From positions 1,268,381 through 1,332,380 of the forward strand of contig NZ_WTYI01000001.1 of NCBI RefSeq assembly GCF_009827445.1: DNA of 64,000 bases, in the 5' to 3' direction. The notes below the pieces were generated by a model. The model did not search any database, was not told the origin of the DNA, and was given only the letters and a program-made list of their open reading frames with translations. Origin of the DNA: Qipengyuania aquimaris. GTDB lineage: Bacteria > Pseudomonadota > Alphaproteobacteria > Sphingomonadales > Sphingomonadaceae. Shown in pieces: positions 9,431 to 18,279 of the stretch; positions within the stretch are counted from its first letter, which is position 1; each line of letters starts with the position of its first letter. The translations under genes and the position numbers were made by a program.

Positions 9431-9949
9431 TCATTTCCCGCGAAATGCGAAGCGGCGCAGAAACTCCCATGGTCCGCCACGGTAAGCGTAAAGCGTGAGG
9501 CCGCGAAAGGCGAAGTCGCGGGGCTGGATCACACCGCTCAATTGCGCCTGAAGCGCCTTTGCTTCCTTGGAAGTGACCTTGTTCTGGATCGTCACGTGCA
9601 GGCGCGGACGATGCTGGTCCTGGTTGGTCAGCATGCCGTGGAAATGATCGGCGATCCGGTCGCGCAGGTCGAGCATCGCGGGGCTGACAAGCTTGATGGC
9701 GGTGCCTCCCCCGAGCGACATGAGACCCTCTACCCTCCCCTCGACCGGCGCCGTTTCCCCCACGAGGCGCGCAAGGTAGCGACGGACCTCGTCCTCGCAC
9801 TGCGCCGGCAGGGCATGGAACAGCGTCACATGCGCTTCGAGGTAATTGCGCTCGGGCGGGAAATGCTCGGTCCGCAGGTCGGTGAAGCGAGCGTGAAGGT
9901 CCTCTGGCAGCTCCGCCGTCAGGATCAGGGGCGCGTCGCTCCCGCTCAC
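9431..9949 (-). CDS. 2H-phosphoesterase (LigT/2'-5' RNA ligase family)
   Basis: A 172-residue member of the 2H phosphoesterase superfamily, which acts on cyclic phosphodiesters or RNA 2'-5' linkages. The two defining HxTx motifs are HVTL at residue 40 and HVTI at residue 118. The start codon is GTG, overlapping the mltG stop as GTGA, so it is the last gene of the acpP-fabF-mltG unit. The biological substrate of most bacterial members is not known. Confidence 0.85.
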   Translation of the reverse strand: MSGSDAPLILTAELPEDLHARFTDLRTEHFPPERNYLEAHVTLFHALPAQCEDEVRRYLARLVGETAPVEGRVEGLMSLGGGTAIKLVSPAMLDLRDRIADHFHGMLTNQDQHRPRLHVTIQNKVTSKEAKALQAQLSGVIQPRDFAFRGLTLYAYRGGPWEFLRRFAFRGK

Positions 9950-10920
9950 ATTTCACCGCGTTCGCGGCGCAGGGCGAACCACTTCTCGACGTTGGCATTA
10001 TGCTCGGCCAGCGTCTCTGCGAAGGCGTGGCCGCCCGTCCCGTCGGCGACCATATAGCGCGCTTCGGTGGCCTCAGGATCGAGGACGGCGGCGATGGATT
10101 CGCGGCCCGGATTTGTAATCGGCCCCTTGGGCAGCCCGACCATCGAGTAGGTATTGTAGTCATTCACCGCGGCGATTTCCGATTGCCGGATGCGGCGGCC
10201 AAGCGGTTTGCCCTTGGTGATCGGGTAGATGATGGTCGGGTCCGCCTGCAACAGCATGCCGTCCTTGATGCGGTTCGAATAAAGCCCTGCGACCATGCGC
10301 CGCTCTTCCGGCACCCCGGTTTCCTTCTCGACGATCGATGCGAGGATCAGCGCATCCTTCACATTGTCGACCGCGATCCCTTCCTTGCGGCGCGGCCAAG
10401 CCTCGGCGAGGTAATTCTGCATCGCCGCCTGCATGCGGGCGAGGACGGCGCCCCGTTCCTCGCCGCGTTCGAAATCATAAGTGTCGGGCAACACGCTGCC
10501 TTCCTGCGGCACAGGGATTTCGCCGGTCAGGTGCTCCTGCGCCATTAGGCGTTCCCATACCAGGATGGAGGGCATGCCTTCGGGAATGGTAACGAAGCGG
10601 CGGATGACGTCGCCCGACTGGAACATGTCGAGGATCTGCGACTGGCTGGCGTTTGCGGGCAGGAGGAATTCCCCCGCCTGGATCGGATCGCCGCCACCGA
10701 AAATCTTCGCGCGCAGCAGGAAAGCGTCGGCGGACGCAACCACACCCTCCTCCTCCATGCGGTTCGCCACCGAGGTCAGCGTCGATCCCGAGGGCACGAT
10801 GAAGGGCGTGTCTTCCTCGATCTGGGCGGAGCCGAACCAGCCGCTGGCGAACCATACGGCTGCAGCAGCCATAACCAGCGCGGCAACCGCGCCGAGCATC
10901 AGCGCGGAGCGTTTTGCCAC
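9946..10920 (-). CDS. mltG: Endolytic murein transglycosylase MltG
   Basis: Inner-membrane lytic transglycosylase (YceG family), 324 residues, thought to cleave nascent glycan strands and terminate their polymerisation. One N-terminal membrane segment spans residues 7-26, a LysM-like part follows (FIVPSGSTLTSVA), and the catalytic motif ASIVEKETG has Glu198 and Glu200. The C-terminal YNTY...GLPKGPITNPG block is diagnostic. It starts with GTG one base after the fabF stop. In many Proteobacteria pabC lies between fabF and mltG; it is absent here. Confidence 0.93.
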   Translation of the reverse strand: MAKRSALMLGAVAALVMAAAAVWFASGWFGSAQIEEDTPFIVPSGSTLTSVANRMEEEGVVASADAFLLRAKIFGGGDPIQAGEFLLPANASQSQILDMFQSGDVIRRFVTIPEGMPSILVWERLMAQEHLTGEIPVPQEGSVLPDTYDFERGEERGAVLARMQAAMQNYLAEAWPRRKEGIAVDNVKDALILASIVEKETGVPEERRMVAGLYSNRIKDGMLLQADPTIIYPITKGKPLGRRIRQSEIAAVNDYNTYSMVGLPKGPITNPGRESIAAVLDPEATEARYMVADGTGGHAFAETLAEHNANVEKWFALRRERGEM

Positions 10921-10921
10921 C

Positions 10922-12181
10922 TCAGTCGACCTTCTTGACGATCAGCGAAGCGTTGGTGCCGCCAAAACCGAAGCTGTTGTTCAGCGCCGCTTTCACTTCG
11001 CGCTTCTTGGCGGTGAGCGGGACAAGATCGACGCCTTCGGTGCCTTCGTCCGGATCTTCGAGATTGAGCGTGGGCGGGACGACCTGGTCGCGGATTGCGA
11101 GAATGCAGAAGATCGCCTCGACCGCACCCGCGCCGCCGAGGAGGTGGCCGATGGCCGACTTCGTGCTGCTCATGGAAGCGCCGCACAGATCGTCGCCCAG
11201 CACGCGCTTTACCGCGGCAAGTTCAATCGTGTCCGCCATCGTCGAGGTGCCGTGTGCGTTGACGTAGTCGATGTCACAGGCTTCGAGGCCGGACTTTTTC
11301 AGCGCCATGCGCATGGCGAGTTCAGCGCCCTTGCCTTCCGGGTGCGGGGCGGTGACGTGATAGGCATCGCCCGACAGGCCATAGCCCACGACTTCGGCAT
11401 AGATCTTCGCGCCGCGGGCCTTGGCGTGCTCGTATTCTTCGAGAACCACGACACCCGCGCCCTCGCCCATGACGAAGCCGTCACGGTTCTTGTCATATGG
11501 ACGGCTCGCCTTTTCGGGCGTATCGTTCATGCTCATGTTGAGCGCACGCGCCTGAGCAAAGCCCGCCACGCCGAGCGGGTTCACGGTGCTTTCCGCACCG
11601 CCGGCCAGCATGATGTCGGCATCATCGAGCGCGATCATTCGCGCGGCATCGCCGATCGAGTGGGCGCCGGTCGAACAGGCAGTCACGACTGCGTGATTGG
11701 GCCCCATCAGGCCATATTTGATCGACACCTGGCCGCTGATTAGGTTGATCAGGCGTCCATGGACGAAGTGCGGCGAAACACGGCCCGGACCGCGTTCGTG
11801 CAGGACGATGGATTCGCTCTCGATACCCGGAAGGCCGCCGATGCCCGAACCGATCGACACGCCGGTGCGCATCTTGGTAGCTTCGTCCATGTCTTCGAGG
11901 CCAGCGTCTTCGATGGCCTGTCCGGCCGCGTCGATGCCGTAGATGATGAACGGATCGACCTGGCGCTGGACCTTGTGGTCGACGCGCTTGTCGGGATCGA
12001 AGCCGTATTCGTGGTCCTTGCCCTTAACCTCGCAGGCGATCTGCGCCTTCTGGTTCGAAGCGTCGAAGCGGGTGATCTTGCCCGCCCCGCTCTTGCCAGC
12101 GATGAGATTGGACCAGGTAGTCTCCACATCGCCGCCCAGGGGGGTGACGAGGCCAAGTCCGGTTACGACCACACGACGCAT
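10922..12181 (-). CDS. fabF: 3-oxoacyl-ACP synthase II
   Basis: Elongating condensing enzyme of type II fatty acid synthesis (KAS II), 419 residues, cytoplasmic. The Cys-His-His triad is visible: VTACSTG near residue 170, NAHGTST near 310 and AIGHLLGGAG near 347. It lies downstream of acpP, separated by a strong hairpin with a T tract (12205-12234) that could reduce readthrough from acpP. The ATG at 12181 gives the usual family length. Confidence 0.97.
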   Translation of the reverse strand: MRRVVVTGLGLVTPLGGDVETTWSNLIAGKSGAGKITRFDASNQKAQIACEVKGKDHEYGFDPDKRVDHKVQRQVDPFIIYGIDAAGQAIEDAGLEDMDEATKMRTGVSIGSGIGGLPGIESESIVLHERGPGRVSPHFVHGRLINLISGQVSIKYGLMGPNHAVVTACSTGAHSIGDAARMIALDDADIMLAGGAESTVNPLGVAGFAQARALNMSMNDTPEKASRPYDKNRDGFVMGEGAGVVVLEEYEHAKARGAKIYAEVVGYGLSGDAYHVTAPHPEGKGAELAMRMALKKSGLEACDIDYVNAHGTSTMADTIELAAVKRVLGDDLCGASMSSTKSAIGHLLGGAGAVEAIFCILAIRDQVVPPTLNLEDPDEGTEGVDLVPLTAKKREVKAALNNSFGFGGTNASLIVKKVD

Positions 12182-12204
12182 GTAATTCTCCGCGTAAAAA
12201 ACAA

Positions 12205-12234
12205 CAGGCCCGGCCCGCTATCGGGTCGGGCCTG
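12205..12234 (-). terminator. Terminator/attenuator between acpP and fabF
   Basis: A 13-bp stem (CAGGCCCG.CCCG arms) with a 4-base loop is followed on the minus strand by TTGTTTTTTA. It sits between the acpP stop (12276) and the fabF start (12181), so it probably limits fabF-mltG expression relative to the very abundant acyl carrier protein. Confidence 0.85.
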
Positions 12235-12275
12235 TCCGGTCCCGCTTTACGCGGGAAATTGAGCTTTCGAGGGAA

Positions 12276-12512
12276 TTAGCCCTTGTGCTCTTCGATGTAC
12301 TTGGTCGCATCGCCGACGGTGGTGATCTTCTCAGCCGCATCGTCGGGTATTTCGACGCCGAACTCTTCTTCGAACGCCATGACCAGTTCAACGATGTCGA
12401 GGCTGTCTGCGCCAAGATCGTCGATAAAGCTGGCTTCCTGCGTCACCTTGTCGGCTTCGACGCCGAGGTGCTCGACAACAATTTTCTGCACGCGGTCGGC
12501 AGTATCGCTCAT
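12276..12512 (-). CDS. acpP: Acyl carrier protein
   Basis: 78-residue acidic acyl carrier protein for fatty acid synthesis. The 4'-phosphopantetheine attachment site is Ser37 in GADSLD. The start at 12512 is set by the ribosome-binding site GAGAGGGA just upstream and by family length; the longer frame to 12584 is not family-like. It is the first gene before fabF, with a terminator-like hairpin between them. Confidence 0.97.
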   Translation of the reverse strand: MSDTADRVQKIVVEHLGVEADKVTQEASFIDDLGADSLDIVELVMAFEEEFGVEIPDDAAEKITTVGDATKYIEEHKG

Positions 12513-12623
12513 TTTATTCCCTCTCGAATTCATGGGGGTTAGCAAATTGGCTTTCGCCCTAATGAACGCCGCCGATAAGCGCAAGGGGGTGGCTGCTTTG
12601 ACGGAGGGGAATCGAGCCTGACC

Positions 12624-13631
12624 TTACGGCAGGGAGGTCGTTTCACCTGCGTCATCTTCGCTCACCCCCCAGATTTCGTCGAGGATATAGTCGGGCGGGA
12701 AATGCTTTCCGACCTGATCCTGAGCCGCCAGCGTCGCTTGCAGCCGCGCGATGGCCGTACGGACGTACGAATGACCTCCATGCCTGCCCTCGATGAATTT
12801 CTGGTCGCTCAGCGCCCGGCGCAAATCTCCTTCGCTCTCGCGGCACACGGCACTGTTGAAGCGAACCGACTGATGATCGAAATTGTTTTGTGAAAGCTGG
12901 TCGAAAAGGACACAGGCCCCGATTTGATCGTGTTTGGTAAGCGAAAGGGCGCGCTTGAAGGTGGCGCGGTCCTCTTTCGACAGGCCCTTCCTCTTTTCCA
13001 GCAATCTGACCTGCTCGCTCCCCATCCGGGGAGCGAAATCCATGCGCACTTCCCGGGCAAAACCGTCGAGCAGAGACTGCCCAACTTCGCCAACGGTCGG
13101 GCGATCATCGCCTGCACAATATTCCAGCCTGCGAGCGCGCTCGCCGCCGTTTGAATAGCGTTCTTCACGACCGAGTTCGGCGACCATCCGAACATTGGCG
13201 TTGAGCGAGACGACGATTGCATAGCAGGCCACCTCGGTGGTCCTGTAACGCACGCATTCGTCCTTTTTCTCCTCGATGCAGGTCTTTTCGATGCGTGGAT
13301 CGAGCTCGATTTCGTCGACGTCGACCTGCGCCACGCCGAACAGCGTGCCCCTGCGGATACCTGGCGAACCACTACCTGCCTTGTCGCTTGGCACGATCTT
13401 GAAAAAAGGGCCTTGCTCGACGTTTACCGCAGCGAGTCGATCCATGAGGGCGTATTTCAGGTCGGGACCGGCGCTGCCTTCGAAGTCATCGATCATGATG
13501 ACGTCGATACCGATTGCATCGTCCGTATTTGCTGGCGCCATGGTCGAAACCGGGAGGGTTTCGGCATGCAAAGGGGCCGCAAGCAGGATAGAAGCCCCTG
13601 CAAGTGCGGCCCATAAACTCTTGATCTTCAT
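12624..13631 (-). CDS. Secreted protein of unknown function
   Basis: A 335-residue protein from the ATG at 13631, which has a GGGGGAAG ribosome-binding site. Residues 1-23 form a clear signal peptide ending in PLHA, so it should be periplasmic or outer-membrane associated. An N-terminal strand-rich part (IDVIMIDDFEG) loosely resembles the opening of CsgG/FlgO-type proteins. A cysteine-rich middle (KTCIEEKKDECVRYR, VACYAIV, EYCAGDD) follows, and a helical C-terminal part may be TPR-like (ALSLTKHDQIGACVLFDQL). The resemblance is weak and no function is assigned. It lies between acpP and aspS, apparently as its own unit. Confidence 0.75.
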   Translation of the reverse strand: MKIKSLWAALAGASILLAAPLHAETLPVSTMAPANTDDAIGIDVIMIDDFEGSAGPDLKYALMDRLAAVNVEQGPFFKIVPSDKAGSGSPGIRRGTLFGVAQVDVDEIELDPRIEKTCIEEKKDECVRYRTTEVACYAIVVSLNANVRMVAELGREERYSNGGERARRLEYCAGDDRPTVGEVGQSLLDGFAREVRMDFAPRMGSEQVRLLEKRKGLSKEDRATFKRALSLTKHDQIGACVLFDQLSQNNFDHQSVRFNSAVCRESEGDLRRALSDQKFIEGRHGGHSYVRTAIARLQATLAAQDQVGKHFPPDYILDEIWGVSEDDAGETTSLP

Positions 13632-13732
13632 ACTTCCCCCGCTTTTGTGTTCAGCGAGAGAATTGCCCACACAAGCTTACGCAGCGATTAAGCGCATCCG
13701 CAGATTTGGCAGAATTTCTTGCTAATCCGGCT

Positions 13733-15553
13733 TCAGGCGTCGCCCACCCGGTCGACCCGGGTAGCCTCGGCACCCTGCGGCTTCGGCGCTTCAACCGTGC
13801 GAATATGCACATCGCGCAGCTGGCGCGAGGACACGAGGTTGGGCGCGCCCATCATCAGGTCCTGCGCCTTCTGGTTGAGCGGGAAGGCAATTACTTCGCG
13901 GATGTTCGGCTCGTCGGCGAGCAGCATCACAATGCGGTCGATGCCCGGTGCGGAACCGCCGTGCGGCGGCGCGCCGAGCTTGAAAGCTTCGATCATGCCC
14001 GAGAAGTTCTCGTCCACATCGGCCTGCGTGTAGCCGGCGATCTCGAACGCCTTGTACATGATTTCCGGCTTGTGGTTCCGGATCGCGCCCGAGGACAATT
14101 CGTAGCCGTTGCAGACGATGTCGTACTGCCACGCCAGGATATCGAGAGGGTCCTTGGTTTCCAGCGCTTCCATCTCGCCCTGCGGCATGGAGAACGGGTT
14201 GTGGCTAAAATCGACCTTCTTGAGCTCTTCGTCATACTCGAACATCGGGAAATCGACGATCCAGCAGAACTTGAAGCAGCCTTCCTCGATCAGTTCGAGC
14301 ACTTCGCCGACGCGCGTGCGTGCGGCGCCAGCCAGCTTCGCCGCGTCCTTTTCCTTGCCCGCGGCAAAGAACAGGCCGTCGTTTTCGCCAAGGCCCAGCT
14401 CGGCATAGAGCTTTTCCATGCCTTCCGTGCCGTGGTTCTTGGCAATCGGGCCGCCGAACTCGCCCCCCTTTCGGGTGACATAGCCGAGGCCGGCAAAACC
14501 CTCCTTGCGGGCCCAGTCGTTCATTTCGTCGAAGAACTTGCGGCTCTTCTCATTGGTGTTCGGTGCCGAGATCACGCGAACTTTGCCGCCGGTGCCGACG
14601 ATCTTTTCGAACAGGCCGAAACCGCTCTTTTCGAAGTGGTGCGTCACGTCGGAAATGATCAGCGGGTTGCGCAGGTCGGGCTTGTCGGTGCCGTATTTCA
14701 GCATCGCTTCGGCATAGGGGATGCGCGGGAATTCACCGGCGGGGGTGACGGACTTGCCGCCAGAGAATTCTTCGAACACGCCCGCGAGCACGGGTTCGAT
14801 CGCCTGGAAGACGTCTTCCTGCGTCACGAAGCTCATCTCGAAGTCGAGCTGGTAGAATTCGGGAGAGCGGTCTGCGCGAAGGTCTTCGTCGCGGAAGCAG
14901 GGCGCGATCTGGAAGTAGCGGTCGAAACCGGCAACCATCAGGAGCTGCTTGAACATCTGCGGCGCCTGCGGGAGCGCGTAGAAACGGCCCGGGTGAAGGC
15001 GGCTGGGCACGAGGTAGTCGCGCGCGCCTTCGGGACTGGAGGCGCCGAGGATCGGCGTCTGGAATTCGCTGAACCCCTGGTCGGTCATGCGGCGACGCAG
15101 GCTGGTGATGACCTGGTTGCGCAGCATGATGTTCTTGTGAACCCGCTCGCGGCGCAGGTCGACGAAACGGTACTTGAGACGCGTTTCCTCGGGATAATCT
15201 TCCGCTTGGTTGACGATCAGCGGCAGGTCTTCCGCACGGCTCTGGATTTCGATTTCGCGGGCAAAGACCTCGATCTCGCCGGTGGGCAGGTTCTTATTGA
15301 CCGCCACGTCGTCGCGCGCCTTCACCGTGCCGTCGATGGTGACGACCGATTCCAGCTTGAGCTTTTCGAGCACCGGAAGCGCCTTGCTGTCGCTGTCGGC
15401 AACGATCTGCGTGATTCCGTAATGGTCGCGCAGGTCGACGAACAGCACGCCGCCATGGTCGCGCTTGTTGTGCACCCAGCCGGACAGGCGAACAGTGTCG
15501 CCGACATTCTCTTTTGTCAGCTGAGCGCAGTTGTGGGTACGATAGGCGTGCAT
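13733..15553 (-). CDS. aspS: Aspartyl-tRNA synthetase
   Basis: Class II aminoacyl-tRNA synthetase of bacterial type, 606 residues. The N-terminal OB-fold anticodon domain ([15 protein letters not shown]) is followed by motif 2 ([10 protein letters not shown] near residue 216), the large GAD insertion typical of bacterial enzymes, and motif 3 ([12 protein letters not shown]) near the C-terminus. It may be non-discriminating (charging both tRNA-Asp and tRNA-Asn), as in many Alphaproteobacteria, but the window does not decide that. It is divergent from rnd across a gap of about 170 bp. Confidence 0.97.
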   Translation of the reverse strand: MHAYRTHNCAQLTKENVGDTVRLSGWVHNKRDHGGVLFVDLRDHYGITQIVADSDSKALPVLEKLKLESVVTIDGTVKARDDVAVNKNLPTGEIEVFAREIEIQSRAEDLPLIVNQAEDYPEETRLKYRFVDLRRERVHKNIMLRNQVITSLRRRMTDQGFSEFQTPILGASSPEGARDYLVPSRLHPGRFYALPQAPQMFKQLLMVAGFDRYFQIAPCFRDEDLRADRSPEFYQLDFEMSFVTQEDVFQAIEPVLAGVFEEFSGGKSVTPAGEFPRIPYAEAMLKYGTDKPDLRNPLIISDVTHHFEKSGFGLFEKIVGTGGKVRVISAPNTNEKSRKFFDEMNDWARKEGFAGLGYVTRKGGEFGGPIAKNHGTEGMEKLYAELGLGENDGLFFAAGKEKDAAKLAGAARTRVGEVLELIEEGCFKFCWIVDFPMFEYDEELKKVDFSHNPFSMPQGEMEALETKDPLDILAWQYDIVCNGYELSSGAIRNHKPEIMYKAFEIAGYTQADVDENFSGMIEAFKLGAPPHGGSAPGIDRIVMLLADEPNIREVIAFPLNQKAQDLMMGAPNLVSSRQLRDVHIRTVEAPKPQGAEATRVDRVGDA

Positions 15554-15722
15554 CTGGAAGTCTTTCCAATTTGGGATGTATGGCGCTAAGGGCGCGAGCG
15601 TGCGCGCTCCTTTAACAGGAATCGCGCGCGCTAACAGGGCACCGGCGGGTTTTTGTCAAGACTTTGGCAGATGCTTGTGGCGGTGCGGGAGCGGTACTCC
15701 GCTCGCAACATGAAAAGACACG

Positions 15723-16925
15723 ATGAAAATACACGACCTGATAACGACCACCGATGCCCTCGCCGACTTGTGCGAGCGCCTGGCGAAAAGCGAATTCGTC
15801 ACCGTCGACACCGAGTTCATGCGCGAGAACACCTACTGGCCGGAACTGTGCCTGGTGCAGATCGCGAACGAGGAAGAAGCAGCCGCCATCGATCCGCTGG
15901 CCGACGGCATCGACCTTGCCCCACTGTGGGATTTGATGTGCGACAATGAGGACGTGCTCAAGGTCTTCCACGCCGGCGGGCAGGATGTCGAGATCGTCTA
16001 CAATTTCACCGGCAAGACTCCGCACCCCATCTTCGACACGCAGATCGCGATGATGGCGATCAGCCAGTCCGAACAGATCGGCTATGCCAATCTCGTCGAA
16101 AGCTGGCTCGGCTTCACCGTCGACAAGGGCGCACGCTTTACCGACTGGAGCCGCCGCCCCCTGACCGAAAGGCAGATCGAATACGCGATCGGCGATGTGA
16201 CCCATCTGTCCAAGATCTTCCCCAAGATCCTCGACAAGCTGGTGAAGACCGGTCGCGGTGCATGGCTCAATGCAGAAATGGACAAGCTGGCCGACCCGGC
16301 GAATTACGCCAATGACGCCGATCTTGCGTGGAAGCGCATCCGCTCGCCCGGCCGGAATGCCTCGGTGCTTGGCCGGCTCAAGGCGCTGGCCGCATGGCGC
16401 GAAGGCGAGGCGCAGCACAAGAATATCCCGCGCGGCAGGATCATGCGCGACGAGACGCTGGCCGATATTGCCAGCCATCCGCCCAAGAAGCAGGCCGACC
16501 TCACCAAGGTCCGCGGCCTGTCCAATGCCTGGCGCGACAACGATATCGGCAAACGGCTGATGAAGGTGCTCGACAAGGCAGAGCCGATGCCGAAGAGCGA
16601 AATGCCCGACAAGCCAAAGCGCGGCGCACCGCTCGGCAAGGAAGGCGCGCTGGTCGCCGACCTTCTAAAGCTGCTGCTCAAGATCCGCGCGCGTGAAATC
16701 GACATTGCCGCCCGCCTGCTGACCCGGGCGGACGAAATGGAAGCGCTGGCCGCAGGCGTTCGCAAGCTGCCGATCCTTGAGGGCTGGCGCTACGAGGTCT
16801 TCGGCAAGGATGCGCTCGAGCTGGTCGAGGGCCGCCTCGCCTTCGCGGTCAAGGACGGCAAGCTGCTGATGACTCACATCGACGACATGGGAAGCGAATT
16901 GAGCGAAGCGCAGGCGGCAGAGTGA
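15723..16925 (+). CDS. rnd: Ribonuclease D
   Basis: 3'-5' exoribonuclease for tRNA 3'-end trimming, 400 residues. The DEDD exonuclease active site begins with Asp29 and Glu31 (VDTEFMRE), with further acidic motifs at VFHAGGQDVE and near YAIGDVTHL. A helical HRDC-type region occupies roughly residues 210-300 (RGRIMRDETLADIA). Length and domain order fit the alphaproteobacterial enzyme. The stop overlaps the oxyR start (GTGA). Confidence 0.93.
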   Translation: MKIHDLITTTDALADLCERLAKSEFVTVDTEFMRENTYWPELCLVQIANEEEAAAIDPLADGIDLAPLWDLMCDNEDVLKVFHAGGQDVEIVYNFTGKTPHPIFDTQIAMMAISQSEQIGYANLVESWLGFTVDKGARFTDWSRRPLTERQIEYAIGDVTHLSKIFPKILDKLVKTGRGAWLNAEMDKLADPANYANDADLAWKRIRSPGRNASVLGRLKALAAWREGEAQHKNIPRGRIMRDETLADIASHPPKKQADLTKVRGLSNAWRDNDIGKRLMKVLDKAEPMPKSEMPDKPKRGAPLGKEGALVADLLKLLLKIRAREIDIAARLLTRADEMEALAAGVRKLPILEGWRYEVFGKDALELVEGRLAFAVKDGKLLMTHIDDMGSELSEAQAAE

Positions 16926-17818
16926 GTACCTACCTCCCCACCCTCAAGCAGCTGCAATATCTCGTCGCCCTGCACGAACATGGCCATTTCGGCCGCGCGG
17001 CAGAGGCCAGCTTCGTTTCCCAATCGACCCTTTCGGCGGGCATTCGCGAGCTGGAATCGCTGCTCGGCGTCACCCTGGTGGAGCGGAGCCGCCGCGTGGT
17101 GCGCTTCACGGCGCTGGGCAACCAGGTGGTCGAGAAAGCGCATCGCATCCTACGCGAGGCGGAGGAACTGGCCGATCTCGTCCAGGCTGCCGGCAAGCCG
17201 CTGGCCGGGCAATTGCGCATGAGCGTGATCCCGACGATCGCGCCCTTCATGCTGCCGCGTTTCCTGCCCCGGTTGCGCAAGGAGCGGCCCGAGCTCGAGC
17301 TGTTCCTGCGCGAAGAAACCAGCCAGGATGCCGTGGAATCGCTCCAGCACGGTCGGGTAGATTGCGTGCTACTGGCCCTGCCCTTCGCGACCGGAGAGGT
17401 GGAACAGGCCCATATCGCGGACGATCCGCTCTATGTCGCATTCCCGAAAGACGACCCGCGCGATCCGCCGGAAACCATTTCCGCCGACATGATCGACGAG
17501 GGACGGCTGCTCCTGCTCGAAGACGGCCATTGCCTGAAGGAACATGCGCTGGCGGCCTGCAACCGGCCTGAATTGCGTGGCAGTGCGACCATGATCGGCA
17601 CCAGCCTTCACACCCTCGTACAGATGGTCGACAACGGCCTTGGCCTGACCATGTTGCCGCAGATGGCGGTCGATGCGGGTATCCTGAACGGAACGGAGGT
17701 CGTCGCGCGCCCGCTCAAGAGCAAGGCGGCAAGCCGCGAGATCGCGCTCATCTGGCGCAAGAATTCACCGCGCCGGGACGATTTCGAATTGTTGGCGGAG
17801 GAACTGCGCGCGGGTTAG
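16922..17818 (+). CDS. oxyR: LysR-family peroxide sensor OxyR
   Basis: LysR-type transcription factor, 298 residues, GTG start overlapping the rnd stop. The N-terminal winged helix-turn-helix spans about residues 8-65 (HGHFGRAAEASFVSQSTLSAGI). The regulatory domain contains GHCLKEHALAAC, with Cys204 and Cys213 nine residues apart, matching the redox pair Cys199/Cys208 of E. coli OxyR and its sequence context. It therefore likely senses hydrogen peroxide by disulfide formation. The usual target katG/ahpC is not in the window. Confidence 0.88.
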   Translation: MSTYLPTLKQLQYLVALHEHGHFGRAAEASFVSQSTLSAGIRELESLLGVTLVERSRRVVRFTALGNQVVEKAHRILREAEELADLVQAAGKPLAGQLRMSVIPTIAPFMLPRFLPRLRKERPELELFLREETSQDAVESLQHGRVDCVLLALPFATGEVEQAHIADDPLYVAFPKDDPRDPPETISADMIDEGRLLLLEDGHCLKEHALAACNRPELRGSATMIGTSLHTLVQMVDNGLGLTMLPQMAVDAGILNGTEVVARPLKSKAASREIALIWRKNSPRRDDFELLAEELRAG

Positions 17819-18084
17819 GCTGCGAGCGGTTCTTCGTCCTGCTTGACCTTGGATTTAAGGTAGCGATCGGCTTTCTTCACCACGAACATCGGGACGATCA
17901 CGCTGAGCGCGATCCCTGCGAGCGAGCAGAAGGCGATCCAGATTGCCATCGCCGTGCCGCCGGACAGGTAGAGTCCATAAAGCACGGGCGCCGCGAGCAC
18001 GAGGCCGCGGATCTCGTTGAAGATGATCGCAACAGCACCGACCTTGAGCAGCGCAGCGAGAAGCATGTGTAGCGTGGCAGTCAT
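17815..18084 (-). CDS. Small membrane protein, unknown function
   Basis: An 89-residue hydrophobic protein with about two predicted membrane segments (around residues 14-40 and 46-68), then a basic and acidic tail (KKADRYLKSKVKQDEEPLAA). Its stop overlaps the convergent oxyR stop by 4 bp. No family is recognised. Composition matches neighbouring genes and the position is tightly packed, which supports a real gene. Confidence 0.65.
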   Translation of the reverse strand: MTATLHMLLAALLKVGAVAIIFNEIRGLVLAAPVLYGLYLSGGTAMAIWIAFCSLAGIALSVIVPMFVVKKADRYLKSKVKQDEEPLAA

Positions 18085-18279
18085 GCGAACCGTAGTAATC
18101 CTGCTTGGTAAAGAAACCGTTGACCACGCAGCGGGTATCTCCTCTCCGCCGCAAAAGCGGTGCGACTGGTCATGTCTCGCATCGGCCCCTAAAGATGGCT
18201 TGGCGGCGCCGACACGGGATCACGCGGGCCGCGACAGGGGGTTCGAGATCGTCATGCGATTGACCGGGGTACATTACCG

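Noticed and set aside
13706-15589. 627-codon + strand frame opposite aspS
   Set aside because: The minus frame is full-length aspartyl-tRNA synthetase; the antisense translation has no recognisable motif.
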